Shown here: piece after piece, positions 33,760-56,010 of the stretch
Layout: the number at the start of each line of letters is the position of its first letter
Numbering within the stretch: position 1 is the stretch's first letter
Source of the DNA: Piscicola geometra
Taxonomy: Eukaryota > Annelida > Clitellata > Hirudinida > Piscicolidae
Length of the DNA stretch: 64,000 nucleotides
Assembly (NCBI GenBank): GCA_943735955.1
Contig: OX030957.1
Coordinates: 10,529,100 to 10,593,099 of the forward strand
Reading direction: 5' to 3'
Notes under the pieces: generated by a model
Databases searched by the model: none
What the model was told of the DNA's origin: nothing
Seen by the model: only the letters and a program-made list of their open reading frames with translations
Program-made: the position numbers and the translations under genes

Positions 33760-35970
33760 CCCCAATGAAAATGACAACCGTTAAGTGAAAGTTTATTATA
33801 TAATTTTTGATGTTACTTTGTAAACATTTAAAACTGTCTTAATAAACCTTCTGAATAATCAATTATCGAGTTAACTTTTGGGTCCACTCATGGTCGACGA
33901 GCAAGGACCGTGAAATAGAGATGTGTCACTGATTGGGAAGGTCGTGTTTGGGTAACCATGTAGTGCTCAGTCAGACAATTATAGAAAGACCTAAAGATGT
34001 TGTTGGTCAAAACGTTTCTATACAATTTTCATGAGAACTTAAAAACAAATTAAAAGCGAAAATTTTGAGACACTGTTTGAAACAGTTTGCATTTTCTTAT
34101 CAATTTTTCAAAAAAAAAATCTATAGTTGTATTGCTCAGTCCTAATAAAAAATAGGATATATAAATAATCCACACACAAAAAGTTTTTTCAGTGGATGAT
34201 CAAAGAATTTATAATCTGCACTGATTCAAAAATTCAGAGCTGTTTGGTGCTCATTCAAGCAAAAAAAAGTTGAGACACACTGGCATGATGACGTTCAAGA
34301 CTGAACTGCAAAATGGGTTCACGTGGCATGAACGTGCCGTTATTAAAAACTGCTAAGGTCGCCAAATTAAATGGTTGCAGAATATATAAAACTATTGAAA
34401 TAAATTTTAAAATCTAATTTAGTTCTTTGAAAAATTATCGATTAATATAATTATGAGAAACATTCTTATTAATTCAGTTATAAAATTTTTAGATTTTTAA
34501 AATTATTGACTAACTAGCCCAAATAGAAAATTAATTTTTATTGAGCCTAATTTTGTTAAACTTTCTTATATTCATTAATTTTCGTAAAGATGTGAAATGG
34601 AAAAATACCTTTCTTTTAATTTTCTACATGTGATTTGACTTGTGATAATTTGAAAGATAATATGAAATGAAAATAGGTTTGTGAGAATTGTAGAGTGATT
34701 AGGATTTGAATAAAAACTTGAATTGGAACATTTTAAATTAATAAATAAATGTCTTATAATAAAAATGCAGTTTTTAGTACTTTAAAGTTAAACTCACTTT
34801 TTAAATTCTTTAAAAAATATTAGGAATTAGAATAAATTTAAACTTCCAGATCTACGACGGTTGAATGATAATAAAGAAAGTTGCATCGAGGCATCAGAGG
34901 TCTGAAGCGTGAATTATTTTATATTAATCATTACTTTTTCAAAACTTGTTTAATTCCATATTTCAATCCTAAATTTTAAACTTTCACATATTTTAAACTT
35001 ATTTTCAAGCGTCTTTAAATCCTTTTATATTTAGAGCAACTTGCCTATTCATCGAATCTATCAGGAAAGAGCATTCCGATACATTTCAATTCTAAAATAT
35101 TTTTTTAATGAGGCAGTAATTAATGAAAAATTATATGGAAGTTTATTTTTGAAAATAACTAAGCGTTTTAAACTCAAAGAATTGATGTTTAATATATTCC
35201 AAAGAAATTAGTGTTCAGAGTTAATATCAATTGAAAAAAGGAATGACAATAGGTACTCGAGAAATATTTTAGACTCGAGCACCAAAAATTTCAAAAAATA
35301 AAGATAGTTAAAAACATAAATCAATTTAAACAAAGTAAGAAATTATCAATTAATAATGGAAAAATAAACTTTAATGAAACAATAAATTATCAACTAAAAG
35401 TTACATTTATTTTTGATGTTTTATTGTTTAAAGATTTGAATTGAAGAAGTTTTAACTGATTTAAATAAGGGTTTTGCCATAAAAAAAACCTATTTATTCA
35501 ACTCAAGCATAAAAATAAAACATTTTTATCTTTTTAATCTATTTTTAAAAATTAATAGTATATCTTGTTTAAAAAAACATCTTTAACAACGTGTATTTTA
35601 TCTAAAATACGATTTTTTCTTTTTTGAGTATTCGGTAATACACGTGTTTTGGGTTTTTCACACACCCGTTGTTAAAATAATCAGAGAAAGAAGGCAAAAC
35701 CATCATTTTTTGATTCATTAAAGAGTCGTCTTATGTTTTCATAAACGTTATTTTATAGTTTGAAAGCAGCATACATTTTAATTTTCAAAAGAAACAGTTC
35801 ACATGTGAACAAACGCAACAAAGAATCTAGAAACTAACAACATGAAATTGGCATGGTTTTCATTTTTGAATGTTTTCCATTTATCGATCTTTACAATAAC
35901 GACCTTGGGACAGTCGTTAATTTATCATAGCTTTGAATGTCACTAACTCTTGTCAGAAAACTTATATCAA
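33760..35970. other. AT-rich intergenic stretch 3' of Pax6
   Basis: No exon, repeat array or RNA gene supported. The left part is plain AT-rich DNA; the Pax6 3' UTR on the minus strand must extend some way into the right part. Confidence 0.45.
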
Positions 35971-35971
35971 G

Positions 35972-36012
35972 CACACACACACGTATACACGAACACACAC
36001 ATACACACACAC

Positions 36013-36043
<31 letters not shown>

Positions 36044-36060
36044 TGCACACACGCATACAC
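35972..36060. repeat. (CA)n microsatellite in the Pax6 3' UTR
   Basis: Interrupted CA/CG/TA dinucleotides. On the Pax6 (minus) strand it is a TG repeat that starts within a few bases of the stop codon. Confidence 0.9.
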
Positions 36061-36062
36061 AC

Positions 36063-46204
<10,142 letters not shown>

Positions 46205-46209
46205 CTGTA

Positions 46210-47200
46210 GTTATAATCATCTTTATCGTCATCATTGCCATCACCATACTCATCATTATAGCCAATCTAACATCTTACATATCATCATATACCTCGTCAT
46301 CATCAACGTCAGCATCACAATCGTCATTATTATCGTCAAGATGCATCTAGTGCCAAAGAGTTCATTGACATCATGTCATTATCGTCATCATCACCATTTC
46401 ATCATGTTCTATAAAATATTTTATTTTCCAACTAAAATGTCTCGTTAAACTCATTCAAACAACATTGTTAATTGCCACGTAAGTTACTAAACTCACTGAG
46501 GCTTCTTGCAAGACTTTTGAAAAATATATTTTTTGAAGCGATTTTTTAATGACATAAACATAATAAAACGTGTTTTCCCCAAATAATAAAATTGGAAAAA
46601 AATTTTTTTTAAATATTATTTTACTTGAAACAGTTTTTAAATTTTACGATTATTATTTTAACATTCATTTATTTTCATTTATTGTTTTTTTTCGATATAA
46701 ATCCATTCACTTACTCTCATTAGTAAATTTTATATTAACATTTACATTATTAAATTTTCTTTTTACAAACAAATGTAAAATCGGTTAATCATTTTAAACA
46801 AAATAACTTGTTCCCACTAATCATGTTATATGTCATTATATTAATCAACTGATTATTTGAAGCTTTAATCATTACAGACTCACCCTTTGTCGGCATTCCT
46901 TGACCCTTGTTTATCTTTTGGGTCTTCCGAATAAGTATTTGCTGATTTCGAAAAACTTTCAAAAACAGTTTTGATTTAGTTAATACGGTTAAGTGAACTC
47001 AGATAGCTAGTGATCCTGTGAAAGTTTCAGAAAAAGAGTAGAACCTGATTGAACTTTGAAACTTTTTTCGATAAGCAACTTTGAAGTTTTCAAAGATTAT
47101 TTTTCCTTTAGGTTTTTGAAAGTAGCCAAATTACTGTAATAACGTTCCAATTAAGTGAGAGGGCGTGTTGGGGATGTTTCTGCATAAATCCAAAAATAAT
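46210..47200. other. Probable Pax6 first intron
   Basis: ATC/CAT-rich tract at 46205-46420, then AT-rich DNA without exons. It would be intron 1 if the exon at 47415-47394 is real. Confidence 0.35.
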
Positions 47201-47393
47201 CCAAGTCTACAATAATAATCCTAAAAATCAAAATCAAAATTGGCAACTTTGGTAGACGTTTTAATTATCAATAACTCGAAAGCACTGAGGCAGAAGATGG
47301 GCTGTGGAACATTCAAATCCGCCAGAGAATTTTTCAGTCGGTGGCGTAGTGGAATGATCGCATGACACGCATTCTTGCAGCCATCTATTCCAC

Positions 47394-47415
47394 CTGGCCA
47401 GCCTCCCAACAGCAT
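47394..47415 (-). CDS. Candidate first coding exon of Pax6
   Basis: On the minus strand an ATG opens seven codons (MLLGGWP) and ends in phase 1 at CCAG|GTGGAA. The next exon (46204) needs exactly phase 1, giving a Glu across the junction and a 453-residue protein. Only frame and position support it; this N-terminus is not a conserved part of Pax6. A short upstream open frame (ATGACGTCGACTCAGTGA) precedes it. Confidence 0.3.
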
Positions 47416-47629
47416 CCGCTTGCTTCGCTGCCCTTGCTGCACGAATCACTGAGTCGACGTCATGATGCAGTGTAAATGTTGGAAGACTGTTGAGCGGAGA
47501 AAGTGGTTATTCGAACTGGAAGACGTCTCGGCAAGTGCAGTTGTCTGCTACGCTTTTGCAGTTTTCCACAATGCAACTCCGAAGAGATTTCACAGCGTTT
47601 ACAACTAATTCGTATCACATGCTTCAGCT

Positions 47630-47800
47630 CTGATTGGTTAATCTTGCGAGTAAAGCGAACCAATCGCTCGCAAACAAACCACGCCCCCGTGCATTTCTCT
47701 TCACCAATGATACGGCAGTCTTCCAGTCGCTGCCTCTCGTGAATAATTCGGAGATTGTTTATAAATATGATCTGCATCTGTCCGCGCATTAAACTCCAGC
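47630..47800. promoter_or_regulatory. Candidate core promoter, possibly bidirectional
   Basis: Plus-strand order: ATTGG (47633), CCAAT (about 47660), CACGCCCCC (about 47682), CCAAT (about 47703), then TTTATAAATA (about 47758-47767). On the minus strand the same A/T core reads TATTTATAAAC and could drive Pax6. No plus-strand gene was found downstream beyond an 18-codon frame at 47854. Confidence 0.4.
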
Positions 47801-48224
47801 TTCTGTGAGAGAGAATTGCCACGGAAGGCGAGCACTTGGGTGCTCCTAACGGCATGATGGAGACCTCATTGGAGGGAATTGGAACCTCCAAAATAATCAT
47901 ACTCTTTTGAAAAGATAAAATTATTATTCTTTTTGAAAAATTGAAACGAAGGAGCTTTTAAAAATCTTTTCACACTGCAGTGCTATGCCACAATGAATTT
48001 CACAATTTTAAAATGCTGAATTACGAAAATTCTTTGCCTTTCATTTGTTTTTGACACTTCATTGTATTGAGATACGTTTCTAAATTTCATTTCATTATTG
48101 TTAACTAAATACGTAAACATTTTAGTGAATCCTTCATTCTAGTCCTCACTACAAGTACACACGCCGCTGTAGGAACAACCAGATATGTAAATACATATCG
48201 AGGTGCACACAAATATTTGAGCAC

Positions 48225-48807
48225 ATACGTTCTTAAGAATCTAAGCCAATGCATACCTATGAAACCATAATAACATAAAAATTTGTACATTTTGGAGTGC
48301 CCTGAACTGCACAAGAGATCGGTTCCAGAGTGACACATCCTCGAGGAAAAAACTTTTTTACAATACAATACATTACAATACATTACAATACAATACAATA
48401 CAATACAATACAATACAATACAATACAATACAATACAATACAATACAACACAATACAATACAATACAATACAATACAATACAATACAATACAGTACAATA
48501 CAATACAATACAATACAATACAATACAATACAATACAATACAATACAATACAATACAATAAAATACAATACAATAAAATACAATACAATACAATACAATA
48601 CAATACAATACAATACAATACAATACAATACAATACAATACAATACAATACAATACAATACAATACAATACAATACAATACAATACAATACAATACAATA
48701 CAATACAATACAATACAATACAATACAATACAATACAATACAATACAATACAATACAATACAATACAATACAATACAATACAATACAATACAATACAATA
48801 CAATACA
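48225..48807. mobile_element. Dispersed element ending in a (CAATA)n array
   Basis: About 445 bases of CAATA pentanucleotide (48359-48807) with a handful of substitutions, preceded by TTGTACATTTTGGAGTGCC, AAGAGATCGGTTCCAGAGTG and CACATCCTCGAGG. The same leader precedes the CAATA-type array at 62850-63024, so the array belongs to a repeat family and is not an isolated microsatellite. Confidence 0.8.
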
Positions 48808-49334
48808 AAAAAATAATATTATAAACGGGCGTAAATCTGAACCCTTTCAATGTTTCATTTTTCTCTCTTGTTTTTCAGTTCTCATTCCAATCCTTTCTCT
48901 ATTTGCTCCTTTCTTCTCTTTTCTTTTACTAGTTTTTTTTCTAAATCTTTTATTTCATTATCATTAAATCGTATTTTCTTTTTCAAAACTTCTTTCTACT
49001 AAAATTCTTTTCTTGTACCTCTCATACTTTTCCTTTCTCCACTTCATTTTAGTTCCTAAACATATGACATCAATTGCTTCAAAATGTTGACATATCTCAC
49101 AATTTTTCGATTTAAAATATCAAAAATAATTATTTTGTTGATCTTCAATTTTTATAAATTTTAGGATCATCATCACTGCATAAAGGTATCAAAATTTCAT
49201 AAATTTGTAAAACTTTTTCATTTTTGTATTTTTATTTTATCTTTGTATTATTTTCTTCTTCTCCTAAATCTTGAAACTATAAAAAACAAAACTTAACGAT
49301 CGTTTCACATCTAAAGAATTCTGAAGCACTTTTC
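48808..49334. other. AT/pyrimidine-rich spacer
   Basis: T/C-rich DNA (about 48850-49060), then AT-rich. No exon seen. Confidence 0.4.
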
Positions 49335-50135
49335 AACATCATTATCATCAACATCATTATCATCAACATCATTATCATCAACATCATTATCATCAACATC
49401 ATTATCATCAACATCATTATCATCAACATCATTATCATCAACATCATTATCATCAACATCATTATCATCAACATCATTATCATCAACATCATTATCATCA
49501 ACATCATTATCATCAACATCATTATCATCAACATCATTATCATCAACATCATTATCATCAACATCATTATCATCAACATCATTATCATCAACATCATTAT
49601 CATCAACATCATTATCATCAGCATCATTATCATCAACATCATTATCATCAACATCATTATCATCAACATCATTATCATCAACATCATTATCATCAACATC
49701 ATTATCATCAACATCATTATCATCAACATCATTATCATCAACATCATTATCATCAACATCATTATCATCAACATCATTATCATCAACATCATTATCATCA
49801 ACATCATTATCATCAACATCATTATCATCAACATCATTATCATCAACATCATTATCATCAACATCATTATCATCAACATCATTATCATCAACATCATTAT
49901 CATCAACATCATTATCATCAACATCATTATCATCAACATCATTATCATCAACATCATTATCATCAACATCATTATCATCAACATCATTATCATCAACATC
50001 ATTATCATCAACATCATTATCATCAACATCATTATCATCATTGTCATCAATATCATCATTGTCATCAATATCATTATCGACTTCATCGTTGATTTCATTA
50101 TCATAACTACCATCGTCATCATCATCATCATCTTC
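49335..50135. repeat. Near-perfect 15-bp satellite-like array
   Basis: About 47 tandem copies of ATCATTATCATCAAC from 49338 to 50040 with a single visible substitution (G at 49621), then about 95 bases of degenerate ATC/CAT triplets. All frames are open because 15 is a multiple of three (minus strand reads DDNDV repeats), so the frame is not evidence of a gene. Confidence 0.97.
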
Positions 50136-50139
50136 CTCA

Positions 50140-50350
50140 TCTCTTGTCATTAGCGTCAGCATGCTATCAAGATGCCGCAGCAGAATCTCCGAGAGACTGC
50201 TTAATTAACTGGCGAAGAGATTCCATTCTCCTTGCTTACGAAGCCATTCAGTCATTTAACTGTTTCATATTCACTGATTCGAAGGCTTTATGCGCCTGTA
50301 CAGCACTGTTTCAACGCTCAACAGCGATCTTCAGCCGGTTGTTTTGATTG
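50140..50350. promoter_or_regulatory. GC-richer island upstream of Pax6
   Basis: About 200 bases near 47% GC beside the 15-mer array, with CTTAATTAACTGG (homeodomain-type) near its centre. It is open on the plus strand for 67 codons but unrecognised. It could be a regulatory element or an unknown exon. Confidence 0.25.
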
Positions 50351-50819
50351 ATAGGTTATGCTTGTTATTTTATCATTCATGTAGATATATACATGAGACT
50401 GTTGTCTTTTTTTCAGTTTTGACTTGGAAAGTTCGAATCTTAACGTAAAATATTCAAGATGTCTTGTCGTTTTCAGAAACTTTTTGCTACTGCATAAGTA
50501 TTCTAGATGATAGCAGATACATGAATAAGTTAAGAATAAAATGTATAAATGAGCTTAAAACTCATAAAATATTTTATTCCACTTAAAAGAATTAAAATGG
50601 TGTTCGCCCAAAATACTTCAAGGTTAGAAGACCAAAAAATGACAGCTAAAAGTTTTGTTTGCAAAAAGTGAAAAAAATTGCGAAGAATGTACAAATGAAC
50701 CTGTTTCATATTCAATGATTCATAGAAGCCTCACTAATACTTTTTTTCACAAGCAAGAACAAGCTAAGACATTTATTTCATCCATTCTCTAATATTATTT
50801 TTTGAAAGTCTTTTAAAAC

Positions 50820-51300
50820 GTCAAAGAAAGAGGTGCGAAAGACACCGCACAAGAGAGACAAATATCTAATCAGTGCAAGCCACTTGAGACTCAACCCACG
50901 CCGAAACGGGGCAGCTGCTTGGAAGATGGTCCCACAAAACATGTCCACATGCGACGCTCCTGTTCGCCCGTGGAGTAGTCTGAAGCTTTTTAGTTGCTTT
51001 TTAATAAGCACCACCTTTACAGGTACTTTGAGAAACTATGTATAAAAAAAGCTCCTGACACTAAAAAGGTTGGAAGTTTCAATGATATAAAATCACAATC
51101 ACCTAAACCTCCAGCACCGCCACTACAACTGCCTCAACCACCGCTCCGCCTTCACGAGTGACTGCATCTCTTGCTTGATTCGATCTGTTCCACGCGATTG
51201 CTTCAGATCGCCGTTATTTTTATTGCTGTTTGTCGTCTCATTGTTTTTCTTGAGTTCTTTTATTAATTTAATTTCCTGCCTGCCATTTAAGAACTAATCA
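50820..51300. promoter_or_regulatory. GC-richer islands upstream of Pax6
   Basis: Two patches (50820-51030 and 51095-51230) with higher GC than the surroundings and no splice-consistent exon. Reported as possible non-coding elements. Confidence 0.25.
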
Positions 51301-52469
51301 CTTATTGGAATGGTCAACAACGTATAAAACAATTATTCTCCGTTTATTATTTATTTTATTCGTATTTAAATATTTTTTCAACTATTTTTAACAAATCTTA
51401 TTTGTTCATCATTATCATCATCGAATGGTCACAGATAAGAGGTCAAAAGGCTTTTTTTCTGCGGCACAACGGAATAACTTCTCCACAGCTTCTTGCGTTG
51501 GCTGCCCTGGATCAATATACGACGAGATTTGTCGTCAACATGACGCCTTTAATCTGCCAAAACTTTTTTTACTTTCATCACAGATTCGCCGAAAAAGTAG
51601 CGGAAGGCAGGTTCATTAGCGGGAATGCGTGGACAATGGCCAGTGAACGTGAGTTGGCGCTTTCGCTGATGTGCTTTTTTCCGACTCGTGTGTAGAAAGG
51701 GTAGTCTCGTTTGTGATGTGGTCACTAGTGTCCTTGCAAAGACGTCAAACTTCTTCAACAATGCTGCAATGAGTATCCCTGAGTCGCTGGCAAATAAATA
51801 AATCTAGAAGCAGGAGATATGAAAGATGCGAATCTTTATATTTATTTTCAGCTTAGATTTTTTCAGCTTTACGAAAATTGCCGATGCAAGGCTGATTTGG
51901 ATTCTGACATCGTGATCAATGGATCTAACATAGGATCTAAATAATTTAAAGTTATCCACGATTAAAATGTCCATGCGTTCGATCTAGAGCTCTTCAGCAT
52001 GTAGCGGGACAAAAAGATCTGGTTCGTTAAGACGCATCTGTTCGGTCTTTTTAACATTTATCTCTAGTCAAACCGCACGTGCAGTTAGCCTAAAAACATC
52101 CATCTGGGTTTAGGCTCTCAATGGGTCATTCTCGAGTAAGGCGATGTCGTTTACTGGAGATTTTTTTAGTGCAGTAGGATCTTCAAGCCCGATATCCATT
52201 GGGTTGGAACGCGACCATTGCCGTAGTCTACATTGGAGATGGTGAAGAGTGGCTTCACAAGAAAGTCACGTAATAAATCATCGATACTTCATTGTGAATT
52301 CACCTAAAGTTTTTAGAATGTCCCAAGAACTTTCTTTCTGAAAAATTTAAATTAATTTTTAAAAAAAATATTTTGTGTATGCTATACAAAGTGGCTTACG
52401 CACGTTGTGTGCACCAAATTCGTTAATCGATAAGGCTTCTGCTCGGACAGTAAAGAATGTGTACAATGT

Positions 52470-52523
52470 ACATACACAAACACATACAAACATAGGCACA
52501 CATAGACACACATACACACAAAC

Positions 52524-52556
<33 letters not shown>

Positions 52557-52582
52557 AACACACACAAACACATACACAGACA

Positions 52583-52621
<39 letters not shown>

Positions 52622-52662
52622 ACAAACACACACACACAAACACACACAAACACATACACACA

Positions 52663-52708
<46 letters not shown>

Positions 52709-52712
52709 TACA
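52470..52712. repeat. (CA)n microsatellite
   Basis: Interrupted CA repeat with frequent AACA and TACA variants, inside the LINE relic region. Confidence 0.95.
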
Positions 52713-53044
52713 CAAGATTACAAAAACGATATTAATCCCGGGCAATCAAGGAATTAATGTTGACCACTAAAGCCTTGAAAGGGGTGCAATGGTAGATAGG
52801 TGCTAATCCATGAATCGTCAGTGTTGGAAACTTTGTGTGTGTTTTCGTGTATGTGTTTTTATGTGTGTTTCTGTCTGTTTGTTTGTGTGTGTGAGTGTAA
52901 TTGCCTATATGTATAGCCTATAACAGTATAGGATATATAAATAATAATTTTGGTAGCTACTACTAAAACTGCATGTTTTAATGTACTATTCCAAATAAAA
53001 TTTAGATAAATTGAAGTTATAAAAACTTTATTTCTATCAAAAAC

Positions 53045-53215
53045 AAATATCGTAGAACAAGTTAGCAAACATCATGTCGAATGTAATGATGCCTTCAAGA
53101 GATTGTTGGCCATTTCTTGCTTTCAGGTTGCGTCAGTCTTCTAATTATCGTCTTAACGGATCTGCCGAGGCACAATCGGCTTATTTGTTTCCTATACAAT
53201 ACAATAAGATTCAAT
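53045..53215 (+). mobile_element. Short retroposon-like fragment with CAATA tail
   Basis: GATCTGCCGAGGCACAATCG then TTATTTGTTTCC and a short ACAATACAATAAGATTCAATA tail, resembling the tail type of 48359-48807 and 62850-63024. Confidence 0.35.
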
Positions 53216-53770
53216 AAAAGCTGTGTTTTAAAATAATAAAAAATATATTTAAATGAAAGAAGAATATAATTTAATGAAATATAGTATAATTTAAAAGTAT
53301 ATTTATTTAAACTTTTTTATTTTAAATTTTCTAGTCGTTTAAAATTAGAATTGATATTATATTCCGACATTTAAAAAAATTCACGCTTGAATATATCGAT
53401 TCCCACTAATTCCTAGAATTCGAAAATTCTTGAAAGAGAAATGGCCGCTATTAGGAGCATTTAAAGCCTCATAAACAGAACTTACTAAAATATCGGATAT
53501 GATGGTCCCTTGGAGCTTTGATAGGACTACGTCGTCTGCAAAAAGCAGCTTTGTAAAACTGACATCTCCCGGGCTGGTGCCTAGCATTGCGCGACCCGTT
53601 GACCGTTTCTGAAGTCGATCCATCACCATATTGAAAGCGTCAGATGCCACTACACAACCCTATTGAGTTCCAGATTCAATTTGTGAACAACCGCTGTTTG
53701 GCGCTGTTTTCGGTGTTGAAGTGAAAATCCTGGAAGCTCCGGATCAGCATGGCTGGGAGTCTCAATTGGT

Positions 53771-54805
53771 AGATAATTTTGAAAGATAATTACTGTTGAA
53801 GTTTTGAAACATTTAAAATTACATTTTATATAAAAAATGAAAATAATTTTTTAACAATTATATTGTCAGAAATGAGTTTCATATACTGAATGTTAGGAAA
53901 AAGATTCGTGAGCAATTTTCGATATTTATCAAATTTATTACTTCTTAAATCTGAAGTTCTGGACATGTAAAACATGCTTAATTTAAACTTTTTTTAACTG
54001 TGTTTACGGTTAACACATTCATACTTTTCACGCACAAAACTTTCACAAAAACCATGTAGCAGAGAATTTATTCTTTTTTCTTGCTAAGCAAAATCTTTCT
54101 ACGTTGAAGAAGTAGGTAAGCAGATGCTGTCATACAGCTGAAACTTATTTCTACATTTTAGTCTCAACTTTTTAAATATTCTTTTTGTAGCGATGTTTAT
54201 GCATTCTCGAAGTAAACTGTTCGTTCTGCGGAAGTAGAGGCCTACTGACCTTGTGCGCCCATTCGATGAAGAAGATGATGAAGGAAACTAAAATATTCTA
54301 AAATTTGTATTTTTTTATATATTTACAATTTTTGCTTGACCCATAGAAATACTGTTTTTGCAGTTATTTTTTTAGAAAAATATTTTATATGTTATTATTT
54401 AGTACATATTTTACATTCATAGTCGATTCAACTAGCAATAGGTTTTTTCTGTTTGTGGCTGACGCGTGAGATTTTTTTACACATCAACATGAAAAACATT
54501 TAAAAAGAAGTTTCAGACATACAAAAATAAGGGTGAAAGCAAGATGTAAAAATAATAAAGTTGAAAAAGGACGCAACAATTTGAATACAAACTTTGAATT
54601 GCAACTAGAGTAGGTTTTAAGTATTTCAAATGCGAAGAGATCTCTGATTTTTTATATTTGAGAATTGAACACAACGATGTCAGTAGAGTTCTTTATTTTT
54701 CCACTGCAAAACAGCGTTGAAATGTTTATTTATTTTTCAATGTTTCAAGAAAGATTAAAACGATTTTTAACAATTAAAAATGAATGATTAAATGAAATAG
54801 ATTTC
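53771..54805. other. AT-rich gene-free stretch
   Basis: No exon, array or RNA gene supported. Confidence 0.45.
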
Positions 54806-54807
54806 AT

Positions 54808-54972
54808 GATGACGATGATGACGACGATGATGATGACGATGATGATGAGGATGATGATGATGATAAATGACGATGATGATGACGATAAGGATGATGATGA
54901 TGATGATGACGATGATGATGATGATGATGAGGATGATGATAAGGATGATGAGGATGATGAGGATGATGATGT
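54808..54972. repeat. (GAT)n/(GAC) triplet array
   Basis: About 165 bases of GATGAC, GATGAG and GAT triplets. Confidence 0.95.
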
Positions 54973-55029
54973 TGACTGCTAGATAATTAGAAGATATGTC
55001 AAGAAAGATACTGTGAGATTTGAGAGGAA

Positions 55030-55240
55030 TGTTGAGTAAAAAAGAGAGTGATGGAGAATGGTGGTGTGACGGAAGAAGAGAGAGGGATGGAGGAAGTGAG
55101 AGTGATGCTTAATCCTGTTCATGTGACGTCTTGTGGATGCGTTCTCAGCTCAACGTCAGCGCATATCAGTCTCTCGCATCACTTGCTGCAGTGCCATCAT
55201 CCTCTAATACACTGCTGTGCGCTTATGCACGCGTTTAATT
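55030..55240. promoter_or_regulatory. GC-richer island with CRE-like and Otx-like motifs
   Basis: Contains GCTTAATCCTG (Otx-type), CATGTGACGTCTTG (CRE half-site/palindrome core TGACGTC) and AGCTCAACGTCAGCGC. No splice-consistent exon; the regulatory reading is an inference. Confidence 0.3.
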
Positions 55241-55869
55241 TTTAATTTAATAATTTTTTAAAAATAAATTATGAAATTAAACTAATAAAATTTAAAATCT
55301 TACTAAACAGTGAACAAGTAAACAGTCAACAAAACGAGTTAATTATGTGCTTCAACTAAAAGTGTTTTCACGCCACACTTTGTATAAAATAGTGTTCAAT
55401 GTAAATCCATATAAAAAATGATAAAAAGCTGAAAAGGTAGGTCTATCCTCCGCAGACCTCTTATTGAAGAACTAAAGATTGACTTGTGCTTTAGTGATTT
55501 TCTCCGCAATGAATTTGTGCGCTCACCAAAAGAGGGTCGGGAGAGGTGTGGCATGCAGCTCATTAATGTAGTTTACTGTTTTCTCCACAAAACCTTTTTT
55601 ACCGCCTTTAAACACGTAAAGCTATAAAAAAAATTCCAAGAGTAAAAACGGATTTTGCGCATGTTGGCTAAAATGTCTGTTTTTCAATATTAAAATTAAA
55701 GGCTTTTTCCAACTCAGAAATGAACCAAAAATAAGCCTATGTACCAAATAACTTTCATTGAAAGTACCTTTTCTTAAAATTCATAAATATTTATGGCTGG
55801 AAATAAATATTTAGCAATCAAGATGGTGATTTTTCCAATTAGTTAATTAATTGGTTAACTAATGAGTCT

Positions 55870-56010
55870 TTCCATACATAGGCGCCGACTCCATGGGGCT
55901 TGGAGGACTCAAGCCCCCCCCCCCCCCCCCCCCAATATTGAGTCGCTCGGGTCCGCCATTAGCTGAGCCTCCCCCCACATATTTTGTTATAGAAATTGAA
56001 TTTTTAAAGT
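55870..56010. mobile_element. Putative DNA-transposon end with C homopolymer
   Basis: CATAGGCGCCGACTCCATGG followed by GGCTTGGAGGACTCAAG and about 22 C residues. This motif layout is common at the ends of hAT-type elements in invertebrate genomes (recollection, not checked). No transposase was found nearby, and the right end was not located. Confidence 0.4.

Larger units (their letters stand above)
51400..53770 (-). mobile_element. Decayed LINE, interrupted by a CA array
   Basis: On the minus strand from right to left: CVVASDAFNMVMDRLQKRST, then FTKLLFADDVVL (53520-53660, the reverse-transcriptase Phe-Ala-Asp-Asp box); after a gap, a V-D-N-F-K segment and D-H-D-V-R-I-R-I-S-L-A-S-A (52000-51880); and RKRQLTFTGHCPRIPANEPA (about 51620-51680), the usual post-RT segment. 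Stops and frameshifts make it inactive. The (CA)n array at 52470-52712 separates the two halves. It shares family sequence with 11040-11620. Confidence 0.75.

Noticed and set aside
47335..47400. tRNA-like GTGGCGTAGTGGAATG motif
   Set aside because: No B box, no cloverleaf; the sequence belongs to the Pax6 promoter/first-exon island.
48330..48850. Long YCIVL / YNTIQ repeat frames
   Set aside because: CAATA array read in different frames; not a protein.
49277..50162. 280-codon frames of Asp-Asp-Asn-Asp-Val or Met-Met-Leu-Met-Ile repeats
   Set aside because: A 15-base unit without stops keeps all frames open; no coding evidence.
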